This document shows, one piece after another, positions 48,937-59,179 of a stretch of 64,000 nt of DNA; position 1 is the stretch's first letter; the number at the start of each line of letters is the position of its first letter. A program made the translations under genes and the position numbers. This stretch comes from Leishmania martiniquensis (Eukaryota > Euglenozoa > Kinetoplastea > Trypanosomatida > Trypanosomatidae), in NCBI RefSeq assembly GCF_017916325.1, contig NC_090166.1, positions 1,485,228 through 1,549,227 of the forward strand, written 5' to 3'. The notes beneath the pieces were generated by a model that saw nothing but the letters and a program-made list of their open reading frames with translations, ran no database searches and was not told the origin of the DNA.

Positions 48937-51000
48937 TTACTCCCGCGTCCCGATAGCGGCCAGCACGTGTTCGCCGCCGACCACGTCCCCCTCTTTAACA
49001 AAAAAAGACACCCGGCCCTGCTGTAAAGCCTTTATAGGGTGTTCCATCTTCATTGCTTCCAAAATCATGAGAACCTGACCCTTTTCCACGACATCGCCGC
49101 TCTTCACGACGAGCTTGGCGACCTTGCCAGGCATCGGGCTCAAGATCTTCTCTGAGGCACCAGGCACCGCTGCCGCATCCCCGAAGCCGTCTCGCAATGG
49201 CAGGAGACGAATCTGGTGCAGCCCAAAGCTGCCAATGATGGTGACGTCGCCTTCCGTCGCGACAGCCAGCACCGTGTGGCGCATGCCGTTCTCGAAGAGA
49301 AAGGTGAAGTCGTTCATGATGCTTCTGTGGTCGCGGTGCTTCGAGGTGACAGGGCCGGAGCCGACCGCGAACGACCCCTCATGGCCCTCGACGCTGAAGA
49401 AGATCTTGTGATAGTTTGCACCCTCTGTGTGCAGGCGTACCTCAACCGGCCTGTTGTTGATGTAGAGATGCATAGCGGCTTTGGTGTCACCGTTGAGGCG
49501 GAATGCGCCCCGCCAATTATCACAGCGGTTTAACAGGCAAGCGGTGGCCGCCATGGCAGCCACCTCAGGTGTCACCGCGGGGGCGGTGAGGAGCTGCGCT
49601 TCGTGCTCGCCAATGAAGTTGGTGGTCACCCCGCCGCGCGCGAACTCCTGCGTCTCACAGCATCGCTTGAGGAACTCGATGTTTGTGTTGATGCCAGCCA
49701 CCTTGTACTCCGACAACGCCTGCCGCAGCCCTTTCAATGCCGCTTCACGATTGCGACCCCACGAGATGACCTTGGCCAGCATGGGATCGTAGTGGATCAG
49801 TACGCTATCGCCCTCGCGAAACCCGGTGTCCAGTCGCATGCGCGTCGGCCCACGCACCCCCTGGAACGGCTCCCGGATAAACGTAAGCGGGCCACTCTCA
49901 GGAAGAAAGCCTCTCTCCGGAGACTCCGCGTACACGCGTGCCTCGATGCAGGAGCCGACCAACGCGATGTCCTCCTGGGAAAACGTGAGCGGCTTGCCCA
50001 TGGCCGTCTTGATCTGCAGCTTGACCAAGTCCAGCGGTGCACCTTTGATGCGGCACACCTCCTCCGTCACGGGGTGCTCCACCTGCAGTCGCGTATTCAT
50101 CTCCATAAAGTAAAAATCGCCAGTGCTCGTGTCGAATATGAACTCCACCGTGCCCGCACCCACATAGCCAACCGCCTTTGCAGCCTGCAGCGCTACCTCC
50201 CCAATGCGCTGTCGCATCTCCGTGGACAGGTGAGGTGCCGGGGCCTCCTCCAGGATCTTCTGATACCGCCGCTGCACGCTGCAATCGCGCTCGAAAAAGA
50301 AAACCCCTCGGCCGTGCTTATCGAAAAAGATCTGGCACTCAATGTGTCGCGGGCGCGTCACGTAGCGCTCCAAAATGACACGGTCATCCTTGAAAAAGTT
50401 GGTCGCCTCCCGCTTCGCGCTCTCAAGCATGAAAGCAAAGTCCTCAGGCCGCTCTACAATCTTCATGCCCTTCCCGCCGCCTCCCGACACCGCCTTGATG
50501 AGAACTGGAAAGCCTACCTTGCTCGCCTCCTCTGCGAGGAAGCGGGCATCCTGGTTTTCTCCGTAGTAGCCCGGCACCACAGGCACGCCGGCGGCCTCCA
50601 TGATGCGCTTGCTCTCACTTTTAGATCCCATAGACACGATAGCCGACGCCGGGGGACCAATGAATTCGATGCCGGCGCGGACAACGGCCTGCGCGAAGGC
50701 CGCATTCTCAGATAGAAAACCGTACCCAGGGTGAATCGCGTCCACGTTTAGCTGCTTCGCGACGCTGATGATGTGGCCACCGCGCAGGTACGAGTTCACC
50801 GCGGGTGGGGGACCGATGCAGACAGCCTCGTCCGCCTCAACAACGTGCTTGGCGTTCCTCTCAGCCTCGCAGAAAAGCGCCACAGTGCGGATGTGCATCT
50901 CACGGCACGTGCGAAAAACGCGGCATGCGATCTCGCCCCGGTTCGCCACCAGCAGCTTCTCTAACTTGCGCTGCAAGTTGAGATCTGAGTAGCGCATCAT
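48937..51000 (-). CDS. MCCA: 3-Methylcrotonyl-CoA carboxylase alpha (biotin) subunit, 687 aa
   Basis: Start at ATG 51000 (MMRYSDLNLQRKLEKLLVAN); a second Met follows at once, and the frame is open to 51048. The domain order is complete: biotin carboxylase N-terminal domain (LLVANRGEIACRVFRT, 17-32), ATP-grasp with the Gly-rich loop GGGGKGMK (173-180) and EMNTRLQVEHPVTEEV, biotin carboxylase C-terminal domain, a BT-type linker, and a C-terminal biotinyl domain with EAMKM, biotin-lysine K651. ERDCSVQRRYQKILEEAPAP is typical of the MCC/PCC group. Close likeness to human MCCC1 over the first 250 residues favours MCC, so it acts in mitochondrial leucine breakdown together with a beta subunit that is not in this window. 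Acetyl- or propionyl-CoA carboxylase is less likely. The N-terminus is short for a presequence. Confidence 0.9.
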   Translation of the reverse strand: MMRYSDLNLQRKLEKLLVANRGEIACRVFRTCREMHIRTVALFCEAERNAKHVVEADEAVCIGPPPAVNSYLRGGHIISVAKQLNVDAIHPGYGFLSENAAFAQAVVRAGIEFIGPPASAIVSMGSKSESKRIMEAAGVPVVPGYYGENQDARFLAEEASKVGFPVLIKAVSGGGGKGMKIVERPEDFAFMLESAKREATNFFKDDRVILERYVTRPRHIECQIFFDKHGRGVFFFERDCSVQRRYQKILEEAPAPHLSTEMRQRIGEVALQAAKAVGYVGAGTVEFIFDTSTGDFYFMEMNTRLQVEHPVTEEVCRIKGAPLDLVKLQIKTAMGKPLTFSQEDIALVGSCIEARVYAESPERGFLPESGPLTFIREPFQGVRGPTRMRLDTGFREGDSVLIHYDPMLAKVISWGRNREAALKGLRQALSEYKVAGINTNIEFLKRCCETQEFARGGVTTNFIGEHEAQLLTAPAVTPEVAAMAATACLLNRCDNWRGAFRLNGDTKAAMHLYINNRPVEVRLHTEGANYHKIFFSVEGHEGSFAVGSGPVTSKHRDHRSIMNDFTFLFENGMRHTVLAVATEGDVTIIGSFGLHQIRLLPLRDGFGDAAAVPGASEKILSPMPGKVAKLVVKSGDVVEKGQVLMILEAMKMEHPIKALQQGRVSFFVKEGDVVGGEHVLAAIGTRE

Positions 51001-51563
51001 TGGTGCGGGCAATTCGAGGGGAGCGAGCACTACTCCCAGGCACGCCAAAGGGCAGTGAACAATGACAAAACAGATATGAAACCGGCACCTTTGTGCACGC
51101 GCATCTCTGTGTGAATGTGTACGCGCGCGCTTCCCAAGAGAGCACGGCGAAAAGGCCTAGCAGGTGAGAGACGACAAGACGACACGGTGTTGCGTGGTGC
51201 AAGCAATCGGTCGAAGGAAAGGAGAGTAAAAAGCATTGCTGTTCCGCGCGCGAGAGGGTGAGCGAAGAACGGCACACGATAACGAAAGCGGCGTTCCCGA
51301 TCCGCTAGGAGACCAAGGGAGGAAATTTACACATCAAGTCCTCTACATATTCTAGGAGTGACAAGCGCGTCGCCCGCTTTTTCTGGGCCGATGCCTTGCG
51401 AGCACAACGGTGCCATACAATCAACTTCGCCACGTACCGGCATTTTGCGTCGCCTATCCGCTTCGACGGATGCCATGAATCGAGAAACCCACTGATGGCG
51501 GCTATGCTCGGCGCTGCAAGGGATGTGCGAATAGGCTCTGCAACACGAACGCGGTCGCCCCAC
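51001..51563. other. Intergenic region
   Basis: Holds the leader of the carboxylase gene and the 3' UTR of the gene ending at 51564. The transcribed strand carries a T/C-rich stretch opposite 51210-51232. Nothing else is supported. Confidence 0.45.
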
Positions 51564-52721
51564 TCAGGAGCCGACGCGAAACGACCCCAGCGGCGTCAGC
51601 TCTCTTTCCAGAAGAGGATGAGCAGCGAGGAACTGCTCTGCGTCCTGCAAATCGCGCTGGAGAAGATTCGCCCGCTTCGAGATGGAGTCCTGCTCTGCGC
51701 CGCGCAGCAGCGAAGCCACATCGCCGCGGTGATACTTTTTACCATAAAACAGGCGACACACCATCGAAGCCTCTTCGATCATGCAGCGCGCGTTGTCTCC
51801 CCTCCATTCGAACGGGTCAATGGGAAGAAGGCCATCACCTAAAAGCCCAAGACGAAAGTGGGCAGCCTCATCCTTGATGGCGGGTGTCGTGCCTGGTAGC
51901 GCGCAGACACAGCTCCTGCGCTGCGACGAGTTGCGAATCACACCTCTCAGCGCGTCGTGCATGCCATCCATGTTTGCATCGAGTGATGAGTGTTTCGAGG
52001 AGTTACGGATGAGTCGCCAAGCGCACTCCGACGCGCGGGTGCGCCAGCAGTGCAAGGCGATACCCCTCCCCACCACGATCGACACATCGGACTCGTGGGC
52101 GAACAAGACGTTCGCGCTGTGGCAGTCGAGCTCAGATACGCCGCACTCCACATCAAAGAGCACCGCTATTCTACTTGGGTCACGCGCCACCAACATCTCA
52201 GCAAAAGGGGCGGCCTTAGCCATGGTGATGATGGCGTCCGCGTTGGTGCCAAGGCCGTAGTCCTTGCGCAACGACCAGGTATCACTGCCGTCACGGTTTT
52301 CGTAGGCGCTGTGCGCCCCGGTATCCCAGTCGATAATGCCGCCAAACCGTAGAAACTCTGTGCGAAGGGTGCGCAGCAAGACCCCCTCCGTGCACTGATA
52401 GGCCGACTCGCCGATCGCACAGCCGGGAAAAGCAGATCCCTCCCTAAGAAGTGTCAAGTCGGGGGAAACGATGCGCCACCCGCGAGCGGGGCGCAGCACC
52501 GAAAGGAGTTTTCTTTCCGTGCACCCCAAGTCTGTCAGCAGTTTCACAGTTTGCTCCGTCAAAACACAGCGCCGCATCTTCGCCCGCTCGTACGATGGAT
52601 TTGGCCGCCGCTCGATGATCGTCACATTCGATTCTCGCCACCGCATGCCAATCCCCATGGCGTACGTCCCAACGCAGCTTCCCACGAGGATGACATGGCC
52701 CCACGGCTTGACGGCGTACAT
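51564..52721 (-). CDS. Divergent FAD-dependent monooxygenase-like protein, 385 aa
   Basis: Start ATG 52721 (MYAVKPWGHVILVGSCVGTY). The open frame to 53003 covers a leader where CTCCTCCTCCTCTTCTGTC is followed by CAG, an obvious splice acceptor. The N-terminus resembles the dinucleotide-binding fold of UbiH/PHBH-type flavoproteins, with strand-loop-helix and a later acidic strand end (VTIIERRPNPSYERA). The usual GxGxxG is altered to G-S-C-V-G-T. The second FAD motif is recognisable as GDGLLPIDPFEWRGDNARCM (295-314), where the typical sequence is GD-A-x-x-x-x-P-x-x-x-x-G-x-N. These changes suggest an enzyme that binds FAD differently or has lost activity. The substrate is unknown; a hydroxylase in quinone, sterol or aromatic metabolism would be a guess. 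No clear targeting peptide is present. Confidence 0.65.
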   Translation of the reverse strand: MYAVKPWGHVILVGSCVGTYAMGIGMRWRESNVTIIERRPNPSYERAKMRRCVLTEQTVKLLTDLGCTERKLLSVLRPARGWRIVSPDLTLLREGSAFPGCAIGESAYQCTEGVLLRTLRTEFLRFGGIIDWDTGAHSAYENRDGSDTWSLRKDYGLGTNADAIITMAKAAPFAEMLVARDPSRIAVLFDVECGVSELDCHSANVLFAHESDVSIVVGRGIALHCWRTRASECAWRLIRNSSKHSSLDANMDGMHDALRGVIRNSSQRRSCVCALPGTTPAIKDEAAHFRLGLLGDGLLPIDPFEWRGDNARCMIEEASMVCRLFYGKKYHRGDVASLLRGAEQDSISKRANLLQRDLQDAEQFLAAHPLLERELTPLGSFRVGS

Positions 52722-53035
52722 GGCCGCTGCTGAGCGACCAAGACAGAAGAGGAGGAGGAGGGCAGAGCGGGAGAGGGAATAACCACGTCGCAAGCTCTTC
52801 TCGCACAGAAGAGCGTGGTAGCACACATAGTACGACAAGACAACGATTTGCCCGTCACCGTGGCGGCGAAAGAGCGCTACGAGCAGAAGCCGAGGCACGA
52901 ACGCCGCAGGCAAGGGAGGGGGCCGTGCGGCAGCGTTACACGTACGAATGCCCCCGTGAAAGGAGCTTGAGGGGGGCCAAGTACTCTTCCAGTTACAATT
53001 CAAAGTATCGCTATGACACCTACAGCAGGGCCTAT
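52722..53035. promoter_or_regulatory. Short intergenic region with splice acceptor
   Basis: The transcribed strand carries a CTCCTCCTCCTCTTC tract opposite about 52746-52760, followed by an AG opposite 52731-52733. This gives a 5' UTR of about 10 nt for the FAD-like gene, among the shortest in the window. Confidence 0.5.
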
Positions 53036-53081
53036 CTACATGATCTCGGCGATGAGTTCGTCAATACCGATACGCGCCACC

Positions 53082-53441
53082 TCAACCGCACCGTCCTGTG
53101 ACAGCTTGAACGACCACCACCGTGTACTCTTTGTTCGCGTCCGGCGCCACAAGAATGTCGACACTGCCGCAGCTGATTCGGAGAAATGTTAGCTGGTCAC
53201 GCCAGTCGATGGTTCGAACTGTTGAAGTGGTGAGGTCGATGAATCCGCCCAAGGTGTCAGCGTAGCGATGCGCTTCCTTGGAGCTCCCACGAAAGCCCGC
53301 AAAACTAAGCAGCTTCCTCTTCTGCGGCTCCATGATAAAGTAGCCAAGCACCCCCTTGTGGTGGGCAATGCGGTTCAGTATATCCTCCACATTCTGGAGG
53401 TGGGCCTCACGCTCCGCCACCGCGGGGTTAGCCTTGTTCAT
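53082..53441 (-). CDS. Roadblock/LC7 dynein light chain, 119 aa (C-terminus probably frameshifted)
   Basis: Start ATG 53441 (MNKANPAVAEREAHLQNVED); the open frame begins at a GTG (53456). The protein matches the roadblock/LC7 fold: helix NVEDILNRIAHHKGVLGYFI, then SFAGFRG, helix RYADTLGGFIDL, strand TVRTIDWRDQLTFLRI, and CGSVDILVAPDANKEYTVVVV. Roadblock proteins dimerise and bind dynein intermediate chains, so a role in cytoplasmic or flagellar dynein is expected. As read, the chain ends QAVTGRCG. If one base is skipped near 53120, a second frame continues with FKLSQDGAVEVARIGIDELI and ends AEIM at a TAG at 53036-53038. That tail has a convincing amphipathic helix, so the true gene may run to 53036. 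Confidence 0.85.
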   Translation of the reverse strand: MNKANPAVAEREAHLQNVEDILNRIAHHKGVLGYFIMEPQKRKLLSFAGFRGSSKEAHRYADTLGGFIDLTTSTVRTIDWRDQLTFLRISCGSVDILVAPDANKEYTVVVVQAVTGRCG

Positions 53442-53899
53442 TGAGTTCTTCCGCACGAGTCACTGAAAACGTAATGAGAAGAAACCGATAAAGGCAGAAG
53501 AACGTCCTAGATATATGAAGCGATTCATCGGCGTCCAATATGTCCTTTGTCAACGCAAGAGGAGCATGTCCCGCAGGTGGTGAGGCGCACCACCTCTCGT
53601 GTCGGGAAAAGGCAGACGTGCAGAGCCGCCCTCTTAGAGCATCATGCAGTTCTCCAAATGCTCGTTAACTCATTCAGAGAAACCCGAGGCACCCATATGT
53701 CGTCGCCGATCCTGCTGCTCTTTGTACATCTATCGTACATGGCAGGCATGGCCACATAGAGACAGGAGAACAAAAAAACACGAAACGAAATGCGTCGAGC
53801 AAAAAAAAAAAGATGAAGCAGTGGCTTCCTGTACATCTCCTTGCCAGCCGCGCTTGCGGCTGCCATACATCGATGAAGTCAGGCAACAAAACACATTTG
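53442..53899. other. Intergenic region with poly-T tract on the transcribed strand
   Basis: A run of 12 A at about 53801-53812 and a nearby A7 run near 53773-53779 are T tracts on the minus strand and probably direct splicing of the roadblock gene. No gene is seen. Confidence 0.5.
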
Positions 53900-56800
53900 C
53901 TAGAGCGTCTGTCTCGATACGACAGCGAAGGACGGGAAAGTCCGCGCCCGCAAGCGATCCACCTCGTGCTTCAGACGTACGAGCTCCTCCTGCTGGGACC
54001 GCGCCAGCTCCTCCAGCTCACTGGTGCAAAAGATCTCCTTCGCACGTGCAGCCCTTGCGCGTGAGCCATCCGCGCGCGTCTCGAGCATACGGTACACCGC
54101 TGCATTCGCGCGCACCGTCTCATCAAGTTCGCCACATTGAGCACCCACTATTGCGTTCTCTGTCACGCGTTCCGCGATCTGGTTCTTCAGTCGCCGCAGA
54201 ACCTTCCTGCGCTCCTCTAGTTTTGCACACATGTTCTTCTCCACGAGGTTCATGTGGCTCTGAATCTTCGCGAGCGTCTTCTCCTCCGACACCTCCGCGT
54301 CGCCGCTCAGCCACTCCTGCATCTGGCGAGTGACACGAAGCGTATGCAGCTGTCTCAGCTCCACCTGCAGCGTCCCCGCGCAGTACCTAAGCCGCTCTCC
54401 CTCCCACTCAAGCAGCTTCATCAGCTTTCGGTGCGCAAACACTTTGCTGAGAAGCGCGCGACTCTCTGCGTCGCTCTGTAAGATGAGCTCGTTGTACTGG
54501 GCCACATCGTCGCGCCACCGAAGATTGGAGGATGCAAACGCCGACGCTGACGTGGCCCCCTCGTCCTGGATTTGGCCCTGATGCAGTCGGCACACCGTGT
54601 GGACGTCCAGAAGGCGGGTCACCGAGCTGACCCGGACGTCATCCATCCCCTTCCCTGTACGCTCTATCTGCTGCAGAATCAGCTTGCATTGCTCCTGCGC
54701 CTCCTCCACGTCTGCTAAAGCTCGCTGCTCCTCTGCCTCGGCTCCATCGGCCAGCTGCTGCAGCTCAGCTATCGTCTGGCAATGCTTGCAGAAAGCTGCC
54801 CACTGTTCCGCCGTGCACTCTGGCACCGGCGCGTCAGCAGCCGGCAGCGGTGCCTTGCCCTCCTGAAAGCGCCGCTGCCATCGCACAAAGCGCCGGTGCA
54901 ACCTCTCGCCCGTCGTGCCGTCGTGAAAAGGTGCTGAGGCGCTGACGCCTGCCGCGTAGTTGTCCCTCTTGCTCTCCGTCGCCGCCAGCCGGGCCTGTGC
55001 GGCAGTAAGCAAGCGCTTCTGCTTCGCCACGGCCGACTCTGCACCTATCAGCGCGTCACGCAGAGCCTCACGCTGCTGGCCCAACAATCGGTGCTGCCGA
55101 TAGGCGGCAATCAAGCACAGCCGCTGCTGATGTAGTAGAGCCAACTGCAGCTCCGCCTCTTCAACTTCCTCGGCCGTGCTCAGTCGCAACTGGCGAGCCT
55201 CGCGAAGCTGCTCGTCAAGCTTCGCAGCCGTCTCCTGGTTCTTCTCTTGCAGTGACTTGAACTCGCCGTTCAGGGCCTCCCTCTTCGCCTCTACACGCTC
55301 ACTCTCCTCTTTGAGCTTCTTGGTGTAGGCATCCATGACGCGCGTCTGCTCCTCTGTGCGCTCCTCTGGCGGAACGAAGCTGTCTCGTGTGTCGTCTGCA
55401 AAGTCTGGCAACGGTACATGCACCTCCAGTCGCTCTACCTCTTTTTCCAGGCCGTTCATCCACAGCTGCAAAGCCGCCTCATCCACCGGAGACACAACAA
55501 CCACCCCCTTGGTAGGGGCGATGAGTGCCTGCGCCTCAGCGCTCAGCTCCTTGTCCTCGACAGTGAACAGTGACTTTGGGTCCTCTTCGCGGTCGACGAC
55601 CGCCGTAAACAGCTCCTTTGGAAGGCTACCCAACTGCTTTCCAATCGTCACACAGCGCAGCGTTCGCTCCTCCACCTGGGCGACGGACACTCTCTTCAAG
55701 TCCTGCAGGTCGGTGAAGCGGGCGTTGAAGGCGTCCTTGAGCGCCAGCGACCGGCCCTTGATGAGAAGAGACTGAAGCACCATACGGCATTGAGTGTACA
55801 CATCCGCGTCGTTCAGCATCGCGGCGTCAAAGTCCTCAGCTCCGCAGAAACTGCCAGCCGCTTGCGTCGCAGACATCGACATGCTCGGCACCTCAGGCGT
55901 CATGCGTCGACCCCCAGCAATCTTCTCCTGCAGCTGGCGGAGAAAAAGTGCTTTGCGAGAGAGCGACACCTCGGCCCGTGTCCTCCGATGGATGTGGAAG
56001 TTGTGCACCTTCAGTTCGGGGGTGTTCATGCTCACCACCTTCATCCACGGCACCTCCATCTCATCCCAGCAGCGCCGCTTGATAGTATCCTGAAGGTATT
56101 CGTTGAGGATGGCGTCGTAGAAATGCCTCTCACGCATGTCCAGCACCGCGCTTTCGCATTCCGCCAAGAACTTGTCGCGTTGCTCCTCCGTCAAAAACGT
56201 CTCGAGGGGAACCTCCGCATCCTTGTCAGACATCACCTTTGCCCACAGCTCATGCACATCGGACAGCTGTTGGAGAAGCACCTCCCGCTCTGGTACCGTA
56301 TCGTTCGCTTCTACAGCGGCCGCCGTCTCGTCAAAGGAGCCCACTAGTGCCGCATCCACATGCGTCCACTGAGGCGCCTGCCACCTACCGCAGACACCCT
56401 GCACCTTCAACGCAACGAGCTGAAGAACTCCATCATCGCCGCCGCACACCACTCCTGCGCCGCCGTCGACGGCGGCCACAGTCGTGATACCGCCGCGAAA
56501 CGAGGATCGCGCAGCATGCATCCACAGTGGCTTTCGCTTCTCACGTGAGGGCGGAATGGGTGTCATTTGCAGCTGATATGGCGTCAAATCACGCGCAGCG
56601 ATGCTCCCGTCACGGCCACACGAAATCACTGTCTCATCGTTGAGACGCAGAAAACAACTGCCGCCGCTGCTATGGTCATGAATCAGAAACAAGGGCCGCG
56701 ACACCTTTGCCTCGCCTTCCCGTTGGCGGTCGAGCATATACACCTTGGAATCATGGTCTGCTGAGTGCACAAAGAGGTTCAGAACATCGGGAGTAGCGTA

Positions 56801-58309
56801 GCACACCAGTGCATCTGTGATCGGGAAGTCGAGCCGCCACGAGCCGCGCAGAAGCGTATCGGCGCGGTGCGTTGTCGCAGCGTCGCCGTTGCCTGGCGGC
56901 TCCATAAGGAAAGCATCACCGTTTTCGCAAACCACCAGAAGAATCGTCTCCGTCGGCACCCACCTGGCCACGCGAATAGGTGCAAGAAGACTGGCGCGAG
57001 CCAAACCACAGTCCTCCACGTCGCCACCCTCGTAGCGCAAAAAACGAACCGCATCTCGGCCACAGCATACCAAGGTGCCGACCCCATCTGCCTCCACAAG
57101 CGTCGGACTCCCCTCCGAGCAGTTGTGGGACCACACCTCCCTCCCATCAACACAGTCGAAGCAACACAGAGTCGCGTCCGCGAACAGGATCGCTATCTGA
57201 GAAGAGGCAAGTGCGCACGCATCCACCGCCACCCTGCACACCCGAGTAGCGGCGAACGCCCTCACACTGTTCTGTTGGTAGAGAGCCACGCCGCCATCCC
57301 GTAGTACCCACGCTACCAATGCCCCGCCGTTCACAGAAAGGCACTTGAGGGTGGAGGACTCCGTCCAGTTCTTCACCAGCCGCCAGGCTGCACCCCCTTC
57401 AGTGCGCTGGGTAGAGAAGGTCACTGCCAACAAGCCCCGCTGCGTGCTCAGCAGAAGCTTGTCTGTGCACGTGGCGGTCATACGGCACGGGCGCGAGGGC
57501 AGGTGGCCAAGAACGCGACGCTTCTCGGTACCGTCATGGAGGTTAATACAGAGCAGATCCCCTGATTGTGTGAAGATAAACGCACTGCCATCCTGCACAA
57601 GCATCGCCGCTGCACCCGCTGCCGCTGGCGCCTTGCAGACGTCGCGGCATGTCTGGCTCACATGCGAGTACACATGCACAGAGCCCTCCTTTGTGGCGTA
57701 GCACACCGCCTCCGTCTCACAGACACATGCTGCCTCGATCTCCGCCTCGACAGCGAAGCACTTCCGGAATCCTTTGCCCTCATCCGTATGGGAGTAGCCT
57801 ACAATGCCGTCACTCTTGCAAATGGCAAAGCGCAGAAAAGACTCCTCACGAACACCGGCAAGGAGTGCCAACGGCTCCTCCGTACACTGGAGTGTCACGC
57901 GGTCTGCGAAACCGTAAGCGCCACTACGCGTGCCTCGCCGAAAAACTGTCACCGCCGTAACAGGGACCGTCGCCAGCACAAAAAGCTCCCTCTCATCAGC
58001 AGTAAACGCGATGTCCGAAACACTTACGGAGATCTCCGTTTCCGTGACACCGAGGGACTGCAGAGAGCCCGCATCGAAAAAATGCAGCGCGACGTGCAGC
58101 CGCCTCTCCGTTACGCAAATCACACCCGACGAGCTGACCACGATTTTGTCGATAGCGTACTTCCCGCTAGCAAACGGGAGCCAAAGGTGCTCGCCAGCCT
58201 CTTCTACAACAACCACGCCGTTGTCAGCAGGGACGAGAACTCGATTGCCATGCGATGCAAACACACTTGGTGACCCACACCCAACTACTTGAACTAGGCT
58301 TGGTGTCAT
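53900..58309 (-). CDS. WD-repeat plus coiled-coil axonemal protein, CFAP43/CFAP44-like, 1469 aa
   Basis: ATG at 58309 (MTPSLVQVVGCGSPSVFASH). The first half (to about 660) consists of beta-propeller blades, read from repeated hydrophobic strands with His/Ser-Gly turns (for example DKIVVSSSGVICVTERRLHV and ETVISCGRDGSIAARDLTPY); the WD signature is weak but regular. From about 690 to the C-terminus is long coiled coil, beginning with a segment FNARFTDLQDLKRVSVAQVE that resembles the conserved region of CFAP43/44. Those proteins form the tether and tether-head complex of inner dynein arm f in cilia, and both exist in trypanosomes. Choosing between CFAP43 and CFAP44 is not possible by eye. It lies next to a dynein light chain gene, but polycistronic neighbours in this group need not share function. 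Confidence 0.75.
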   Translation of the reverse strand: MTPSLVQVVGCGSPSVFASHGNRVLVPADNGVVVVEEAGEHLWLPFASGKYAIDKIVVSSSGVICVTERRLHVALHFFDAGSLQSLGVTETEISVSVSDIAFTADERELFVLATVPVTAVTVFRRGTRSGAYGFADRVTLQCTEEPLALLAGVREESFLRFAICKSDGIVGYSHTDEGKGFRKCFAVEAEIEAACVCETEAVCYATKEGSVHVYSHVSQTCRDVCKAPAAAGAAAMLVQDGSAFIFTQSGDLLCINLHDGTEKRRVLGHLPSRPCRMTATCTDKLLLSTQRGLLAVTFSTQRTEGGAAWRLVKNWTESSTLKCLSVNGGALVAWVLRDGGVALYQQNSVRAFAATRVCRVAVDACALASSQIAILFADATLCCFDCVDGREVWSHNCSEGSPTLVEADGVGTLVCCGRDAVRFLRYEGGDVEDCGLARASLLAPIRVARWVPTETILLVVCENGDAFLMEPPGNGDAATTHRADTLLRGSWRLDFPITDALVCYATPDVLNLFVHSADHDSKVYMLDRQREGEAKVSRPLFLIHDHSSGGSCFLRLNDETVISCGRDGSIAARDLTPYQLQMTPIPPSREKRKPLWMHAARSSFRGGITTVAAVDGGAGVVCGGDDGVLQLVALKVQGVCGRWQAPQWTHVDAALVGSFDETAAAVEANDTVPEREVLLQQLSDVHELWAKVMSDKDAEVPLETFLTEEQRDKFLAECESAVLDMRERHFYDAILNEYLQDTIKRRCWDEMEVPWMKVVSMNTPELKVHNFHIHRRTRAEVSLSRKALFLRQLQEKIAGGRRMTPEVPSMSMSATQAAGSFCGAEDFDAAMLNDADVYTQCRMVLQSLLIKGRSLALKDAFNARFTDLQDLKRVSVAQVEERTLRCVTIGKQLGSLPKELFTAVVDREEDPKSLFTVEDKELSAEAQALIAPTKGVVVVSPVDEAALQLWMNGLEKEVERLEVHVPLPDFADDTRDSFVPPEERTEEQTRVMDAYTKKLKEESERVEAKREALNGEFKSLQEKNQETAAKLDEQLREARQLRLSTAEEVEEAELQLALLHQQRLCLIAAYRQHRLLGQQREALRDALIGAESAVAKQKRLLTAAQARLAATESKRDNYAAGVSASAPFHDGTTGERLHRRFVRWQRRFQEGKAPLPAADAPVPECTAEQWAAFCKHCQTIAELQQLADGAEAEEQRALADVEEAQEQCKLILQQIERTGKGMDDVRVSSVTRLLDVHTVCRLHQGQIQDEGATSASAFASSNLRWRDDVAQYNELILQSDAESRALLSKVFAHRKLMKLLEWEGERLRYCAGTLQVELRQLHTLRVTRQMQEWLSGDAEVSEEKTLAKIQSHMNLVEKNMCAKLEERRKVLRRLKNQIAERVTENAIVGAQCGELDETVRANAAVYRMLETRADGSRARAARAKEIFCTSELEELARSQQEELVRLKHEVDRLRARTFPSFAVVSRQTL

Positions 58310-59179
58310 TCTCCAGTCACGAAAAACCGCTCTTCAGTGAAAGAAGCAGTGGATTATCCGCTTTGCACGCCAACGCGAAAAGAGTAAAGAGTACGTCGAG
58401 GAGATTATGAGCTGTGACAGACACCTGCCACCAACCTGAGAGGCCATAGTGGTGTCGCCTTCTTTTACCACGTCTCGACTCCTCTTAGTGACAAGAGAGG
58501 CAGCAGGCTAGCCTCGGGAAGCCCCCGCCTAGGACCAAAGATGGCCTGCCCTGAGCCGTCACCGTACGAGAACCCACCGAGCACCGGTACGAAACCGGTT
58601 TGCTGTAGGTATGGTTGAGATACACAGCAATTTCGACAGCAGCGCAAGGATTGTGCACTTGATTACAAGAGCACTGTTGATATAATGTCATGCTTCGCCA
58701 TCACATGTTTTCACGAGTCTTCGATTCCACCGTCTCTAAACACCGACATCCCTCGAATACAAAAAAAACAGTAAGAAAGGGAGAGAGAGAGAAAGAGGAA
58801 GGGGCTCTGGAGGTTGCGGACCGCGCTACATGTACCAAGCGCACGCAACACCATCTCCTCGGCATTCCAGTTCCTTCGCCGTCGACATGTTCAACTCATC
58901 AGTGACTCTTTACATGTGCAACCGCGTCACCAGCACCACACACACACACACACGACTTAGAAAGATGCATCAACTATGGGCACGTGAAAGCGGCACACGG
59001 AACGTAGAAAGAAACGTAATAAAACAAAAGAAGATAGAGCACCCTTCTGCGCGTCATAAGCAGTGAGATTGCGATGGCTGCACAACCCCGTCATTGGGCC
59101 GTGGTCCGCGGATGCGATATACACGAAGCAAACCGCATTGGAAGTGGGACAACAGTGTGTCTGGTGTCGTCTTCCACCA
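58310..59179. other. Intergenic region with splice signal for the CFAP43/44-like gene
   Basis: Plus 58762-58806 is almost pure purine, giving a T/C-rich tract on the transcribed strand. Short (CA)n follows at about 58938-58953. No coding region is seen. Confidence 0.5.

Noticed and set aside
49603..50715. Plus-strand open frame of 370 codons
   Set aside because: Antisense of the biotin carboxylase, which is unambiguous.
53205..53225. GGTTCGAAC-like string resembling a tRNA B box
   Set aside because: It lies inside the roadblock coding region with no A box or cloverleaf around it.
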